DNA of 60,844 nucleotides, taken from contig JAFURF010000076.1 of assembly GCA_017471965.1 (NCBI GenBank), positions 1 to 60,844 on the forward strand, read 5' to 3'. The position numbers and the translations under genes are program-made. Origin of the DNA: Bacteroidales bacterium. Lineage in GTDB: Bacteria > Bacteroidota > Bacteroidia > Bacteroidales > UBA932. The notes beneath the pieces are model-generated. The model saw nothing but the letters and a program-made list of their open reading frames with translations. It made no database searches and was not told the origin of the DNA. This document shows, one piece after another, positions 53,011 through 60,844 of the stretch (within the stretch, counting starts at the first letter, position 1; each line of letters opens with the position of its first letter).

Positions 53011-55344
53011 CTAATATCCTGCTGTCCAGATCCTGCTGTTGCAGTTGTAATCATAATATCTGTTCACGGTCTGGCCCCTTAATATGGTTGCAGGCATAGT
53101 AGATGTCACATTCACACCGGCAACAGTCCCGTTCTTCGAAGATGTCCATGAAGACCCGTCTGTCGAGGTCTGGTAGGTGAAAGGAACCGCTTCTTCCGTA
53201 AAATCCGCATAGATGACAACCATCTTGTAATTAAAGACTCCGGGACTTACATAGGTACTTCTGAATGTCGCTTCACGTACCCATTTCCCATATACGCTCG
53301 CCACGCTCGCAGACATTCCATCATACGTCGCGGTAAATGTGACAGACGTGACGCCCGTTGTCAGGGATTGCGTTCCCAAGACTTTCAATCCGGAATTCGG
53401 CGAATAAGTCACATATATATTGTCCGTCATCCATTGCGCGGATGCTGTCAGATTCCTTTCCGATCCATCAGAATACAGGCCATAAAGTCCTGGCCCCTCA
53501 CTGTTGTCATAGAACATGCTTGGTGCTGTTGCATACACACTTACCAGATATGCATCATTTACCGTAAGAGGCACAGTCTTTTCAAAGGAATTACCGCTCG
53601 AGTAACAATACACAGACACGGTTACGGCAGTCTTTCCGACCTTTCTGGCAGTGACTACGCCGTAGGTACTTATAGAGGCAATTTCATAATCTTCAACTGA
53701 AACATAGTTACAACTTGCCCAGACTCCGCTCCACAACTGATAACTGATGTACTGCGAGGCTGTCCCGTCATTGTACAGGACGCGATAACGTACAACAGGC
53801 GAATCCCCCAGAGAAACGTGATACTCAGACTGCTCGAATTCCACTCCCGCGACAGCAAATGCCTCGGTAACAACAGATAACACAGCACTGCATCCTTTAT
53901 AGACAGCCTCAACGACAGCCGTTCCCCGGTCGCGATGAGTCACAGCCCCAGGAGTCAAGACTGCAGCGGAGGACGAATTCGACGAATACGAACATGCATC
54001 AGTGACATCCATCTTCCTGCCGCTGGCGTATTCCGCGTACACGGCAAACTCCGAAATCTTCTCATTTCCATCAGATCCCAGAAAAGCCCTAACCTCCGAC
54101 TTGTCGAAAACTATTCCGGTCAACATGTCCTTCACCGTAATCTCACATTCTGCCAGGCAATCCGGACTGTCATTACTCACAACCCTGATGGTACAGGTAC
54201 CTTCTCCTTTTCCCTCTACAATCCCATCCTGTCCCACAGATGCCACATCAGGATCATCTGACGCCCAGTACACGGTGCCGTCTTCGGCATCGGACGGTGA
54301 AACTGAAGCATTCAGTTTCAATGTGCCGCCAATATGGATCTCCGCATCCGACCTGTCAAGCATTACCTCCGTGACATGCTGGACATAATCTGCAGTTATC
54401 TTCCAGGACCCCTTTACCTTAAGTCCGTCCGAAGTGAGTTTCAACGACACAGACAGCACGCGATTCCTCTGCACATCGAAATTGGTAGTCTCGTCTTCAC
54501 CAAGAAATATCCTATATGTGGCATTTCCATCACGGCCGGTCCCGGGAATAAAGCCGCATTCCACTTCAATATATGAACACAAGCCGGAGAGTTCGGACAC
54601 GCTGGAGGGCACCTTGTACATCGGGTCATCATTTGTCGGAAGCAGCGTACCCTGCATGTTTTCAAGCATATAGAAAACCACTCCTGAGCCAGAGGCAAGG
54701 GCCGCCAGGTCTGTATCAGAGGCCACGTCACCAGCGGCAATCATCCCTGCAGACGCCCGACTTCCTTCCGACGAGAAAGGATACACGTCCTGCGGCACCT
54801 GTCTCAATGACACCCCGGTCACCATAAGACCCGTATCTCCGCAATCCACATCCAGTACTATCTTTGAAACAAGCCGCACAAGATGCACATCCACAGGTTC
54901 ATCAAAAGACGGGACATAGTCATTCAGACTCCAGCACATGGGAAATGATTTCTTGAAAGCATCGGAGGCATCGGCATTCAAACGTATTCCAGGCACTTCG
55001 CTCTCCAGAACCGGAGGGACAAAATCTCCCACATTCGCCAAAGCATAAATATCATAAACGGCATCCCTGTAAAGATCAAGAACCATATCCTGACCGTTGT
55101 TCCAACTCCCGGATGCAACCAGAAGGCCTCCGGAATACGCCATTAAAGTAACATCCTCCACCTCCGTCTCGGAAGCGGTAAATCCGCTTCTGGTGAATCC
55201 TGTCATCTCATCCAGGACAAATTCAACCTTGGTTTCCACATCCTCCACCAGCGGTTCCCGGCACTCCTCCACACAAGACGTCAGAATCATGAAACCGAGA
55301 AAAAACACGGCAACAATATTGTCAAAGGAGTTTTCACTTCTCAT
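53011..55344 (-). CDS. Fimbrillin-like/Ig-like (BIG2) lipoprotein
   Basis: A 777-aa lipoprotein with lipobox LTSC (Cys24). The N-terminal 300 residues resemble the fimbrillin/DUF4906 family (DVTLMAYSGG, VYDIYALANVGD, VDVHLVRLVSKIVLDV). Ig-like BIG2-type domains follow (about 325-405, LKLNASVSPSDAEDGTVYWASDDPDVASV; more to the C-terminus, with PVVRYRVLYNDGTASQYI). The C-terminal strand-rich end resembles a cell-surface adhesin tip or binding protein. It overlaps the upstream DUF4493-like gene by 11 nt, so the two are translationally coupled. Confidence 0.75.
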   Translation of the reverse strand: MRSENSFDNIVAVFFLGFMILTSCVEECREPLVEDVETKVEFVLDEMTGFTRSGFTASETEVEDVTLMAYSGGLLVASGSWNNGQDMVLDLYRDAVYDIYALANVGDFVPPVLESEVPGIRLNADASDAFKKSFPMCWSLNDYVPSFDEPVDVHLVRLVSKIVLDVDCGDTGLMVTGVSLRQVPQDVYPFSSEGSRASAGMIAAGDVASDTDLAALASGSGVVFYMLENMQGTLLPTNDDPMYKVPSSVSELSGLCSYIEVECGFIPGTGRDGNATYRIFLGEDETTNFDVQRNRVLSVSLKLTSDGLKVKGSWKITADYVQHVTEVMLDRSDAEIHIGGTLKLNASVSPSDAEDGTVYWASDDPDVASVGQDGIVEGKGEGTCTIRVVSNDSPDCLAECEITVKDMLTGIVFDKSEVRAFLGSDGNEKISEFAVYAEYASGRKMDVTDACSYSSNSSSAAVLTPGAVTHRDRGTAVVEAVYKGCSAVLSVVTEAFAVAGVEFEQSEYHVSLGDSPVVRYRVLYNDGTASQYISYQLWSGVWASCNYVSVEDYEIASISTYGVVTARKVGKTAVTVSVYCYSSGNSFEKTVPLTVNDAYLVSVYATAPSMFYDNSEGPGLYGLYSDGSERNLTASAQWMTDNIYVTYSPNSGLKVLGTQSLTTGVTSVTFTATYDGMSASVASVYGKWVREATFRSTYVSPGVFNYKMVVIYADFTEEAVPFTYQTSTDGSSWTSSKNGTVAGVNVTSTMPATILRGQTVNRYYDYNCNSRIWTAGY

Positions 55345-56443
55345 AATCAGTAATATTTGTTATTCCCGGCAGTCCATAATAAGCCTCCACAATATCGCCC
55401 TTCAAATACACCTTACGTCCCAGCAGAGACGGATTGTCAACAAGATTCAAAGCATCCCTGACGGCACCTGACGGCAACTTGACGGACAGGCACGATGATC
55501 TGTCCGATGCTGTCGACCTTGACCCCAGCAATATGTTCGTACGGGAACTGAAAGGACCTTCAAACGAAGCAGACGTCGAGGTCAGGTCACCTCCCACGAC
55601 ATAGCCGCAAACCCAGACATCGGTCTCTCCAGACGACGCAACGGCCTGCTGGACGGTGAGAGCATCAGAGAAGCCGTCATCATCCGTTCCGCCACCGTTG
55701 CCACCACCGATGACATATTCTTCCGACAGCCAGTTTCTTGTAGTATCGACAGCAACCCGGATGGACTCGGAGGAAGAAGATGAAGAGGATGCCACGCTCA
55801 CCTTGATCCTTAACATATCCTGAGGCTGAAGGAGACGGGTCATGAGTATCCTGTCATTCCCTCCCTCGCTCAGCATGAGAGATACCGCTCCCGGGTGAAA
55901 ATAGGCGGCACGTCTTTCCGAATAGCCATACATCAGGCTACCCGAAGAAGACTTGAGGACCAGAGCCCCTCCAGGACATCCTGTCAGGAAACTCTCATCC
56001 ACACTCAGAATTACGCCGCAGTTCAACTGTCTGCATGTCAGCCTGACATTGGCAACCCCTCCGGACGGCACAACGACACACTGTTCATCACCGAACTGCG
56101 GCATAGCAAATGCAGGACGGACGAATTCACATGAACGCACCTTAACGGTATAACTGCCTGGCTTTACCATCATGGATTCGGGAGATGCACCATATGCACC
56201 TTCATATACGACCTTACCGTCCGGTCCCGTAACGGTAAGCAGAAAATCGCTGGTATCAGGAATATCCGGCGAAAACCGGGTCAACCTGCCGGCCTCACCC
56301 TCAAACGAAACCCGAAGTTCTCCTTCGGCTGAAGCATCTTCCGGATCTCCGAGCATACTGCAGGATTCCCAAGGCAGGACAGCCAATACTGAAAAACAGA
56401 AATACTTGAGCAGGAACAGACATCCTGCATGAATCTTTTTCAT
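55334..56443 (-). CDS. DUF4493-like lipoprotein with C-terminal OB-like DUF6359 domain
   Basis: A 369-aa exported protein with a hydrophobic N-terminus and an atypical lipobox (PWESC). The N-terminal domain (about 40-235: SGELRVSF-type start, DFLLTVTGPDGKVVYEGAY, PGSYTVKV) matches the DUF4493/fimbrillin-like pattern. A serine- and glycine-rich linker leads to a C-terminal domain (about 265-365: VWVCGYVVGG, GRKVYLKGDIVEAYYGLPGITNI) like the OB-fold DUF6359 module. Likely a surface or pilus-associated protein. It is the first gene of a two-gene operon with a -7 box at 56491-56498. Confidence 0.68.
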   Translation of the reverse strand: MKKIHAGCLFLLKYFCFSVLAVLPWESCSMLGDPEDASAEGELRVSFEGEAGRLTRFSPDIPDTSDFLLTVTGPDGKVVYEGAYGASPESMMVKPGSYTVKVRSCEFVRPAFAMPQFGDEQCVVVPSGGVANVRLTCRQLNCGVILSVDESFLTGCPGGALVLKSSSGSLMYGYSERRAAYFHPGAVSLMLSEGGNDRILMTRLLQPQDMLRIKVSVASSSSSSSESIRVAVDTTRNWLSEEYVIGGGNGGGTDDDGFSDALTVQQAVASSGETDVWVCGYVVGGDLTSTSASFEGPFSSRTNILLGSRSTASDRSSCLSVKLPSGAVRDALNLVDNPSLLGRKVYLKGDIVEAYYGLPGITNITDYEK

Positions 56444-56490
56444 TGTTCTTTCTCCTCATTCTTTTTTATGTCGCAACATCGCGACGGCAA

Positions 56491-56498
56491 CAAATGTA
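56491..56498 (-). promoter_or_regulatory. -7 box of the DUF4493-like operon
   Basis: The minus-strand TACATTTG lies 47 nt before the start codon. There is no -33 TTG at the usual spacing. A small GTCGC/GCGAC hairpin lies in the leader. Confidence 0.5.
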
Positions 56499-56520
56499 GA
56501 AGGGAGAAATGAAACCTTGA

Positions 56521-56580
56521 CTAAGAAAAAGAAAAAGATGATTTTTCCGTTTTTATATGCAAGTTTTTTCTTTTTCTTAG
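56521..56580. repeat. 16-bp A/T-rich inverted repeat
   Basis: CTAAGAAAAAGAAAAA (56521-56536) and its exact reverse complement (56565-56580) flank 28 nt. The repeat lies between the candidate small RNA and the DUF4493-like operon promoter. It may be a protein-binding site or a transcript hairpin. Confidence 0.55.
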
Positions 56581-56621
56581 CCTGTATGTCCGAAAAAATG
56601 TTATTGTCCCGATACGATTGA

Positions 56622-56697
56622 CACAAAAAATTCACGGGGCAGTCGCATTCACTGCGACAGCCCCGCTACTTAACCTAAACTTAAACTATGAAAAACT
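56622..56697 (-). ncRNA. Candidate ~75-nt small RNA or attenuated leader
   Basis: A strong promoter (56704-56733) is followed, at the expected start near 56697, by an A/T-rich stretch. A stable hairpin then pairs 56636-56647 with 56653-56664 (12-nt arms with one internal A-A mismatch, 5-nt loop), and a T-run follows on the minus strand (complement of 56625-56630). The transcript has no ORF of note. It may be a trans-acting RNA, a leader whose terminator controls the DUF4493-like operon 200 nt downstream, or simply the uvrD terminator preceded by a chance promoter. Confidence 0.5.
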
Positions 56698-56703
56698 TCA
56701 ATG

Positions 56704-56733
56704 CAAAGATACGAAAGATTAATCATTCTGCAA
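56704..56733 (-). promoter_or_regulatory. Promoter overlapping the uvrD 3' end
   Basis: On the minus strand TTG (56731-56733), a 19-nt spacer and TATCTTTG (56704-56711) match the consensus. The -33 box lies in the last codons of uvrD, and no protein gene starts nearby. Confidence 0.65.
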
Positions 56734-59190
56734 GGAAACGACCCTGATTTTTGCATATTTCAAAAGCAGAATCTTATCCCCATGCTCATCAAAGGCTATT
56801 TTTGCCTTGAGATCGGTCAGTTCCCCGGTGATTTCCATGATAACGCCGAAACCGAATCTGTTATGCTCGATTCTCTGCCCGACCTTGAGTTGAAGGATAG
56901 GTGTCGGCTCAAATTCAGCATCCGCCACCCTCTTAGGTACGGCTTGCGGACGATGAACGACAGTCGGAGCGCTTCTGCGCATCGGCTCCGGTTTCTGAAC
57001 GGATACCTGACGGCGTTCCGTCCTGACAGGCCCCGAACTGCCATAACTGTATCCGCTTCCTCCAAAACGTGTACGTGTTCCCGATGGTCTTCCCCACCCT
57101 GAAAAGGCTGGTTTGTCCGAAGCGTCATCATCCATCGCATCCGCAGTCAGCGGATTCGATATATACTTGGGATCAACCTCCCTGATGAATCTGCTCGGAG
57201 AATTTGACTCATGTTTTCCGTTCCTCATCCTCGTAGAAGCAAAAGAAAACTGAACAGCCTTCTTGGCACGTGTCATGGCCACATAAAACAAACGACGTTC
57301 TTCTTCGATTTCTGTCTCGGATGCAAGAAAGCCTCCAGACGGAAATATATTCTCTTCCATTCCTGCCACATACACGTAAGGGAATTCAAGTCCTTTCGAC
57401 GAATGGACCGTCATGAGGGTTACCTTATTGGACCCATCTTCATCGTCCTCCACGTCAACGGCGCTCAACAGTGAAACATTCTCCAGATAATCCCCAAGAG
57501 TCACCGTCGGCAGATCGGACTCGCTCAGTTCCACACCCTCTCCTACCTGACCGTCAGCCTGCATTTCCTCGAACATCTCGTTCTTCTTTTCCTCGATGTA
57601 TGTCTTTACACTATTAAGGAGTTCCTCGACATTGGCCGCACGGGCCTGTCCTTCTATGCTTGTATCGCTCCTGTAGAACATCAATAGCCCGGAATCCATG
57701 GCCAGAGCGGCCGCTACATTGTATGCATCTTCCTTCTGGGCACGCACACAAAGACGTCCCATCATCTCGCAGAATGCGCGGATCTTCTGAATGGCGGCAT
57801 TCTTCAGCCCGAAAGACTCCAGATCGTCAACAAATGCAGCCTTGAACAGAGAGGTCCTATTCTCCTGCGCTGCAGCGGAGAGAGCGGCAAGAGATGTGTC
57901 ACCGATTCCACGGGCCGGCTTGTTCACAATCCTCTTGAAAGATTCGTCGTCATTGAGATTTACCGCCAGTTTGAAATATGCCATCATATCCTTGACTTCA
58001 GCCCTTTCAAAAAAGGAATTGCCGGAATAGATCACATATGGGATATTTCGCTTACGGAGCGCCTCTTCGAGAGCACGTGACTGCGCGTTGGTCCTGTAAA
58101 GAATGGCAAAATCCTGATACTGTGCATGTTCGGACTGTATCCTCGACACGATCGATGACGCTATGAGAAGAGCCTCCTCCTGCTCGGTATATGCCTGTAT
58201 GAGACGGATCTTCTCACCCTGTTCACCCATTGAATAGCACTCCTTCGGTATACGTGCCGTATTCTTGGCGATCAACGAGTTGGCGGCATCGACGATGACC
58301 TTGGTGGACCTGTAGTTCTGCTCCAGACGGAAGATGTTGTGCTGCGGATAGTCCTTCTTGAAATTGAGGATGTTTTCGATCTTTGCCCCGCGGAACGCAT
58401 AGATGGACTGTGAATCATCACCGACCACGCAAAGGTTCTGATGGAACTGGCTCAACTTCTTCAGGATGACGTACTGCGCGAAATTTGTATCCTGATACTC
58501 GTCCACCATGATATATCTGAAACGTCCGGCAATAGACTCCAGAGCGGCAGGATTGTCTCGGAGAAGGATATTCATATTCAGCAGGATATCATCAAAATCC
58601 ATCACACCGGCCTGCTTGCATTTATAGGCGTACAACTGATAGATGTCACATATCCGCGGTTTCTTTGCCGCAGCATCATTCTGGACTGCAGTCGGATTAC
58701 GGCGATATGCCTCTGCAGTGACCAGATTGTTCTTGGCCATTGAAATACGGGAAAGGACATCCTTAGGCTTGTATACCTTTTCGTCCAGTTGCAGTTCCTT
58801 CAGACATGTCTTTATCGCACTTACGGAATCGCTGGTGTCATATATGGTAAATGACGGAGGATAACCGAGAGACTCTGCAAACTCCCTGAGAAATCTGATG
58901 AAAACCGAGTGGAATGTACCCATATACAGTCTTCTGGCCTTCCGCTCTCCTACCATCAGGGCTATCCTTTCCTTCATCTCGGAGGCCGCCTTCTTCGTAA
59001 ATGTCAAGGCCAGTATGCTCGAAGGATCACATTCCTTCTCTGCGAGGATATATGCTATCCTGCTGGTAAGCACTCTGGTCTTTCCTGATCCCGCACCCGC
59101 CACTATCAGCACCGGTCCGTCCACACAACTGACAGCAGCCTTCTGCTCGCTGTTCAGTCCTTCAAGTATATCTCTTCCGTTCTTTTCCAT
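56719..59190 (-). CDS. UvrD/PcrA-type DNA helicase
   Basis: An 823-aa SF1A 3'-5' helicase for repair and replication restart. Walker A is GAGSGKT (about 32-38); DEYQDTN, QNYRST and the C-terminal TVHSSKGLEFPYV and VAMTRAKK motifs are present. A PcrA-like Tudor domain ends the protein (VGQRIEHNRFGFGVIMEI), which interacts with RNA polymerase in other bacteria. I use the ATG at 59190 because the frame from 59268 runs through a promoter. A proline- and serine-rich, low-complexity segment precedes the Tudor domain. Confidence 0.93.
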   Translation of the reverse strand: MEKNGRDILEGLNSEQKAAVSCVDGPVLIVAGAGSGKTRVLTSRIAYILAEKECDPSSILALTFTKKAASEMKERIALMVGERKARRLYMGTFHSVFIRFLREFAESLGYPPSFTIYDTSDSVSAIKTCLKELQLDEKVYKPKDVLSRISMAKNNLVTAEAYRRNPTAVQNDAAAKKPRICDIYQLYAYKCKQAGVMDFDDILLNMNILLRDNPAALESIAGRFRYIMVDEYQDTNFAQYVILKKLSQFHQNLCVVGDDSQSIYAFRGAKIENILNFKKDYPQHNIFRLEQNYRSTKVIVDAANSLIAKNTARIPKECYSMGEQGEKIRLIQAYTEQEEALLIASSIVSRIQSEHAQYQDFAILYRTNAQSRALEEALRKRNIPYVIYSGNSFFERAEVKDMMAYFKLAVNLNDDESFKRIVNKPARGIGDTSLAALSAAAQENRTSLFKAAFVDDLESFGLKNAAIQKIRAFCEMMGRLCVRAQKEDAYNVAAALAMDSGLLMFYRSDTSIEGQARAANVEELLNSVKTYIEEKKNEMFEEMQADGQVGEGVELSESDLPTVTLGDYLENVSLLSAVDVEDDEDGSNKVTLMTVHSSKGLEFPYVYVAGMEENIFPSGGFLASETEIEEERRLFYVAMTRAKKAVQFSFASTRMRNGKHESNSPSRFIREVDPKYISNPLTADAMDDDASDKPAFSGWGRPSGTRTRFGGSGYSYGSSGPVRTERRQVSVQKPEPMRRSAPTVVHRPQAVPKRVADAEFEPTPILQLKVGQRIEHNRFGFGVIMEITGELTDLKAKIAFDEHGDKILLLKYAKIRVVSLQND

Positions 59191-59198
59191 AATCAAGA

Positions 59199-59228
59199 CA
59201 AAATTAGATAAAACCTTGCAATTACAAA
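59199..59228 (-). promoter_or_regulatory. uvrD promoter
   Basis: On the minus strand TTTG (59225-59228), an 18-nt spacer and TAATTTTG (59199-59206) lie 8 nt before the chosen ATG, so the leader is very short. Confidence 0.65.
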
Positions 59229-59286
59229 GAACTTTTGACAAAAACATTTCAACTGAGGAAAAAGACATCTTTTACTACGTAAATCC

Positions 59287-59317
59287 TTCGCAAATCGATA
59301 AAAATTGACTAACTTCG
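59287..59317 (+). promoter_or_regulatory. Probable nqr operon promoter
   Basis: TTCG (59287-59290), a 19-nt spacer and TAACTTCG (59310-59317) form a promoter in which both boxes carry the TTCG variant. It lies 42 nt before nqrA. Confidence 0.45.
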
Positions 59318-59359
59318 CGGGCGCATTTTGAATATACAATACTCAAAACGGTTTATATA

Positions 59360-60715
59360 ATGTCAAACAACATCTATTTGAAAAAGGGTCTCGACCTTCC
59401 GATAAGCGGAGTGGCGGCCCAGATCACCAAGAAGGTGATAGTTCCTGACGTTGTGGCCGTGAAGCCTACCGATTTCAGAGGTCTCGTACCGAAACTTCTG
59501 GTCAGGGAAGGCGACAAGGTCCTCGCAGGTACACCTGTATTGGCAGACAAGATGTCTCAGAACATCCTCTTCGCGTCTCCGGTAAGCGGAACAGTGGCAG
59601 AGGTTGTAAGAGGCGAAAAGAGAAAGTTGCTTGAGGTCCGCATCAAGGCGGATGAGAAACAGGAGTATGTGGACTTCGGAGTGAAGAAGGTTGCCGACAT
59701 GTCTGCCGAGCAGATCAAGGCCGCACTTCTCGAGGCAGGTCTCTGGCCGGCCCTCACTCAGAGGCCATACGGCATCATCGCCAACCCTGAGGCAAAGCCT
59801 AAGGCAATTTTCGTTTCAGCATTCTCTACAGCACCGCTCGCTGCAAACCCTGAGTATGCGCTCAGAGAGGACCTCGAGCACATCCAGACAGCGATCAACG
59901 CTCTTGCAAAACTCACTGACGGTGGAGTACACTTCTCACTCAACTCAGAGAATTACTCAGGCACACCTTTCCACAAGGTGGAGAATGTGATCCAGCACAC
60001 TTTCACCGGCAAGCATCCTGCAGGAAACGTCGGAGTGCAGATCCACCACATTTCTCCTATCCGCAAGGGTGAGACAGTATGGACTGTATCTCTCCTCATG
60101 CTCGCAGCGATCGGAAAACTATTCAACACCGGCAAGTACGACATGACAAGAAAGATTGCCGTTACCGGACCGAAGGCCATAAACCCTGCATATGTTACCG
60201 GATATCCAGGCATCGCCATCAAGGATCTCAAGGAGTTCTATGACGCTTCTGAAGACCTCCGTTTTGTAAGCGGTGACGTCCTCACCGGAACAAATGTAGG
60301 CGCCGACGGATTCATCGGATTCTTCGACAATCAGGTGACAATCCTTGAGGAAGGAGACAAATACGAACTCCTCGGATGGGCAAAGCCATTCAGACCGAAA
60401 CTCTTCAGTACCTCACGCACCTACTTCTCATGGCTTACTCCAAACAAGAAGTATGACATGGATACGAATCTCCACGGAGGACCACGCGCATTCGTCGTGA
60501 ACGACGTATACGGAAAGGTGCTTCCTATGGACCTCTATCCGGTATACCTTCTCAAGGCATGTCTTGCCAACGACATCGACAAGATGGAGAAGTTCGGCAT
60601 CTACGAAGTGCTTGAGGAAGACCTCGCACTCTGCGAATATGTATGCCCGTCAAAGATCTACATCCAGCAGATCATCACTGACGGTATCGCTCTCATGTTG
60701 AAAGAAATGTGCTAA
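59360..60715 (+). CDS. nqrA: Na+-translocating NADH:quinone reductase subunit A
   Basis: The cytoplasmic, quinone-site subunit of the NQR respiratory complex, which couples NADH oxidation to sodium export. The 451-aa protein begins with the NqrA N-terminal motif (KKGLDLPISGVAAQ) and has the conserved LVPKLLVREGDKVLAGTPVL lipoyl-like hairpin. The C-terminal segment ends in EYVCPSKIYIQQIITDGIALMLKE. Length is typical. nqrB begins 11 nt downstream, which is the standard gene order. Confidence 0.96.
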   Translation: MSNNIYLKKGLDLPISGVAAQITKKVIVPDVVAVKPTDFRGLVPKLLVREGDKVLAGTPVLADKMSQNILFASPVSGTVAEVVRGEKRKLLEVRIKADEKQEYVDFGVKKVADMSAEQIKAALLEAGLWPALTQRPYGIIANPEAKPKAIFVSAFSTAPLAANPEYALREDLEHIQTAINALAKLTDGGVHFSLNSENYSGTPFHKVENVIQHTFTGKHPAGNVGVQIHHISPIRKGETVWTVSLLMLAAIGKLFNTGKYDMTRKIAVTGPKAINPAYVTGYPGIAIKDLKEFYDASEDLRFVSGDVLTGTNVGADGFIGFFDNQVTILEEGDKYELLGWAKPFRPKLFSTSRTYFSWLTPNKKYDMDTNLHGGPRAFVVNDVYGKVLPMDLYPVYLLKACLANDIDKMEKFGIYEVLEEDLALCEYVCPSKIYIQQIITDGIALMLKEMC

Positions 60716-60726
60716 AGCCTAGAATT

Positions 60727-60844
60727 ATGAACGGATTAAGAAATTTTGTAGACAAGATAAAGCCGACCTTTGAGAAAGGCGGCAAACTCGGATTCCTTCA
60801 TTCGACATTCGACGCTTTTGAGACATTCCTCTTCGTTCCCAACA
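60727..60844 (+). CDS. nqrB: Na+-translocating NADH:quinone reductase subunit B (5' part)
   Basis: Only the first 39 codons are in the window. The start MNGLRNFVDKIKPTFEKGGK followed by LHSTFDAFETFLFVP matches the cytoplasmic N-terminus of NqrB, which carries FMN and quinone-binding helices further on. It lies 11 nt after nqrA and runs off the end. Confidence 0.9.
   Translation, partial: MNGLRNFVDKIKPTFEKGGKLGFLHSTFDAFETFLFVPN

Noticed and set aside
56688-56747. 19-codon ORF (MKNFNAKIRKINHSARKRP) on the plus strand next to the uvrD end
   Set aside because: It follows an A/T-rich leader after a hairpin, which looks suggestive. However, no plus-strand promoter was found, and the bases are better explained by the minus-strand promoter and terminator module.
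1-60844. CRISPR arrays, rRNA, tRNA, insertion sequences and prophage genes
   Set aside because: I found no regularly spaced direct repeats, no tRNA-like cloverleaf in the intergenic gaps, and no transposase, integrase or structural phage protein.

Overview
The window is a chromosomal segment of a Bacteroidota bacterium, almost certainly order Bacteroidales. The evidence is a SusC/SusD pair with BACON, LRR and DUF-type surface lipoproteins, a DUF4293 protein, a gyrA-TPR pair, NQR genes, and a FabK-type enoyl reductase. Many genes are also preceded by the Bacteroidota promoter pattern TTTG-N18-20-TAnnTTTG, and Shine-Dalgarno sequences are largely absent. Family or genus cannot be fixed from the sequence alone. 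No rRNA, tRNA, CRISPR array, transposase or phage gene was seen. Almost every gene is intact and intergenic spaces are short.

Layout. (1) 1-9.4 kb is a carbohydrate-catabolic block: a NagB-like/PIG-L fusion, glucosamine-6-P deaminase nagB and an M28 membrane peptidase in one operon, then uxaA-uxaB divergent from uxaC (hexuronate catabolism). A palindromic operator candidate lies in the uxaB/uxaC gap. (2) 9.4-20.3 kb, all minus strand, holds an alpha/beta hydrolase, ettA, a membrane-bound AraC regulator, two YitT proteins, leuS, an inactive-looking M28 peptidase fused to a TonB C-terminal domain, and a SPOR lipoprotein. A highly structured 29-bp inverted-repeat element sits next to ettA. (3) 20.4-31.1 kb holds capA-phoH, then gyrA with a TPR gene, a Clp ATPase, an unannotated 42-codon ORF, an AI-2E family transporter and a secreted esterase. 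(4) 31.2-36.4 kb holds a nucleoside phosphorylase, a DUF4293 protein and a fatty-acid synthesis cluster (fabH, fabK, fabF, fabZ). (5) 36.5-56.4 kb is the accessory part. A LytTR regulator converges on a nine-gene SusC/SusD operon that encodes no carbohydrate-active enzyme but has a surface subtilisin, two LRR lipoproteins, BACON-like lipoproteins and a DUF1573 protein. Upstream lies a two-gene operon of fimbrillin-like/DUF4493-like lipoproteins. (6) 56.5-60.8 kb holds a candidate small RNA, uvrD/pcrA, nqrA and the start of nqrB.

How the genes work together. Region 1 degrades uronates and amino sugars, the two monomer types of glycosaminoglycan-like polymers. Region 5 looks like a protein- or peptide-targeting variant of a polysaccharide utilisation locus: TonB-dependent importer, binding lipoproteins and a surface protease. 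It is the best candidate here for an undescribed system. A second candidate is the pseudo-peptidase/TonB-domain fusion transcribed with a SPOR lipoprotein.

Several starts were moved to a downstream ATG because the longer reading frame runs through a strong promoter box (AraC regulator, DUF4293, fabH, LytTR regulator, uvrD).
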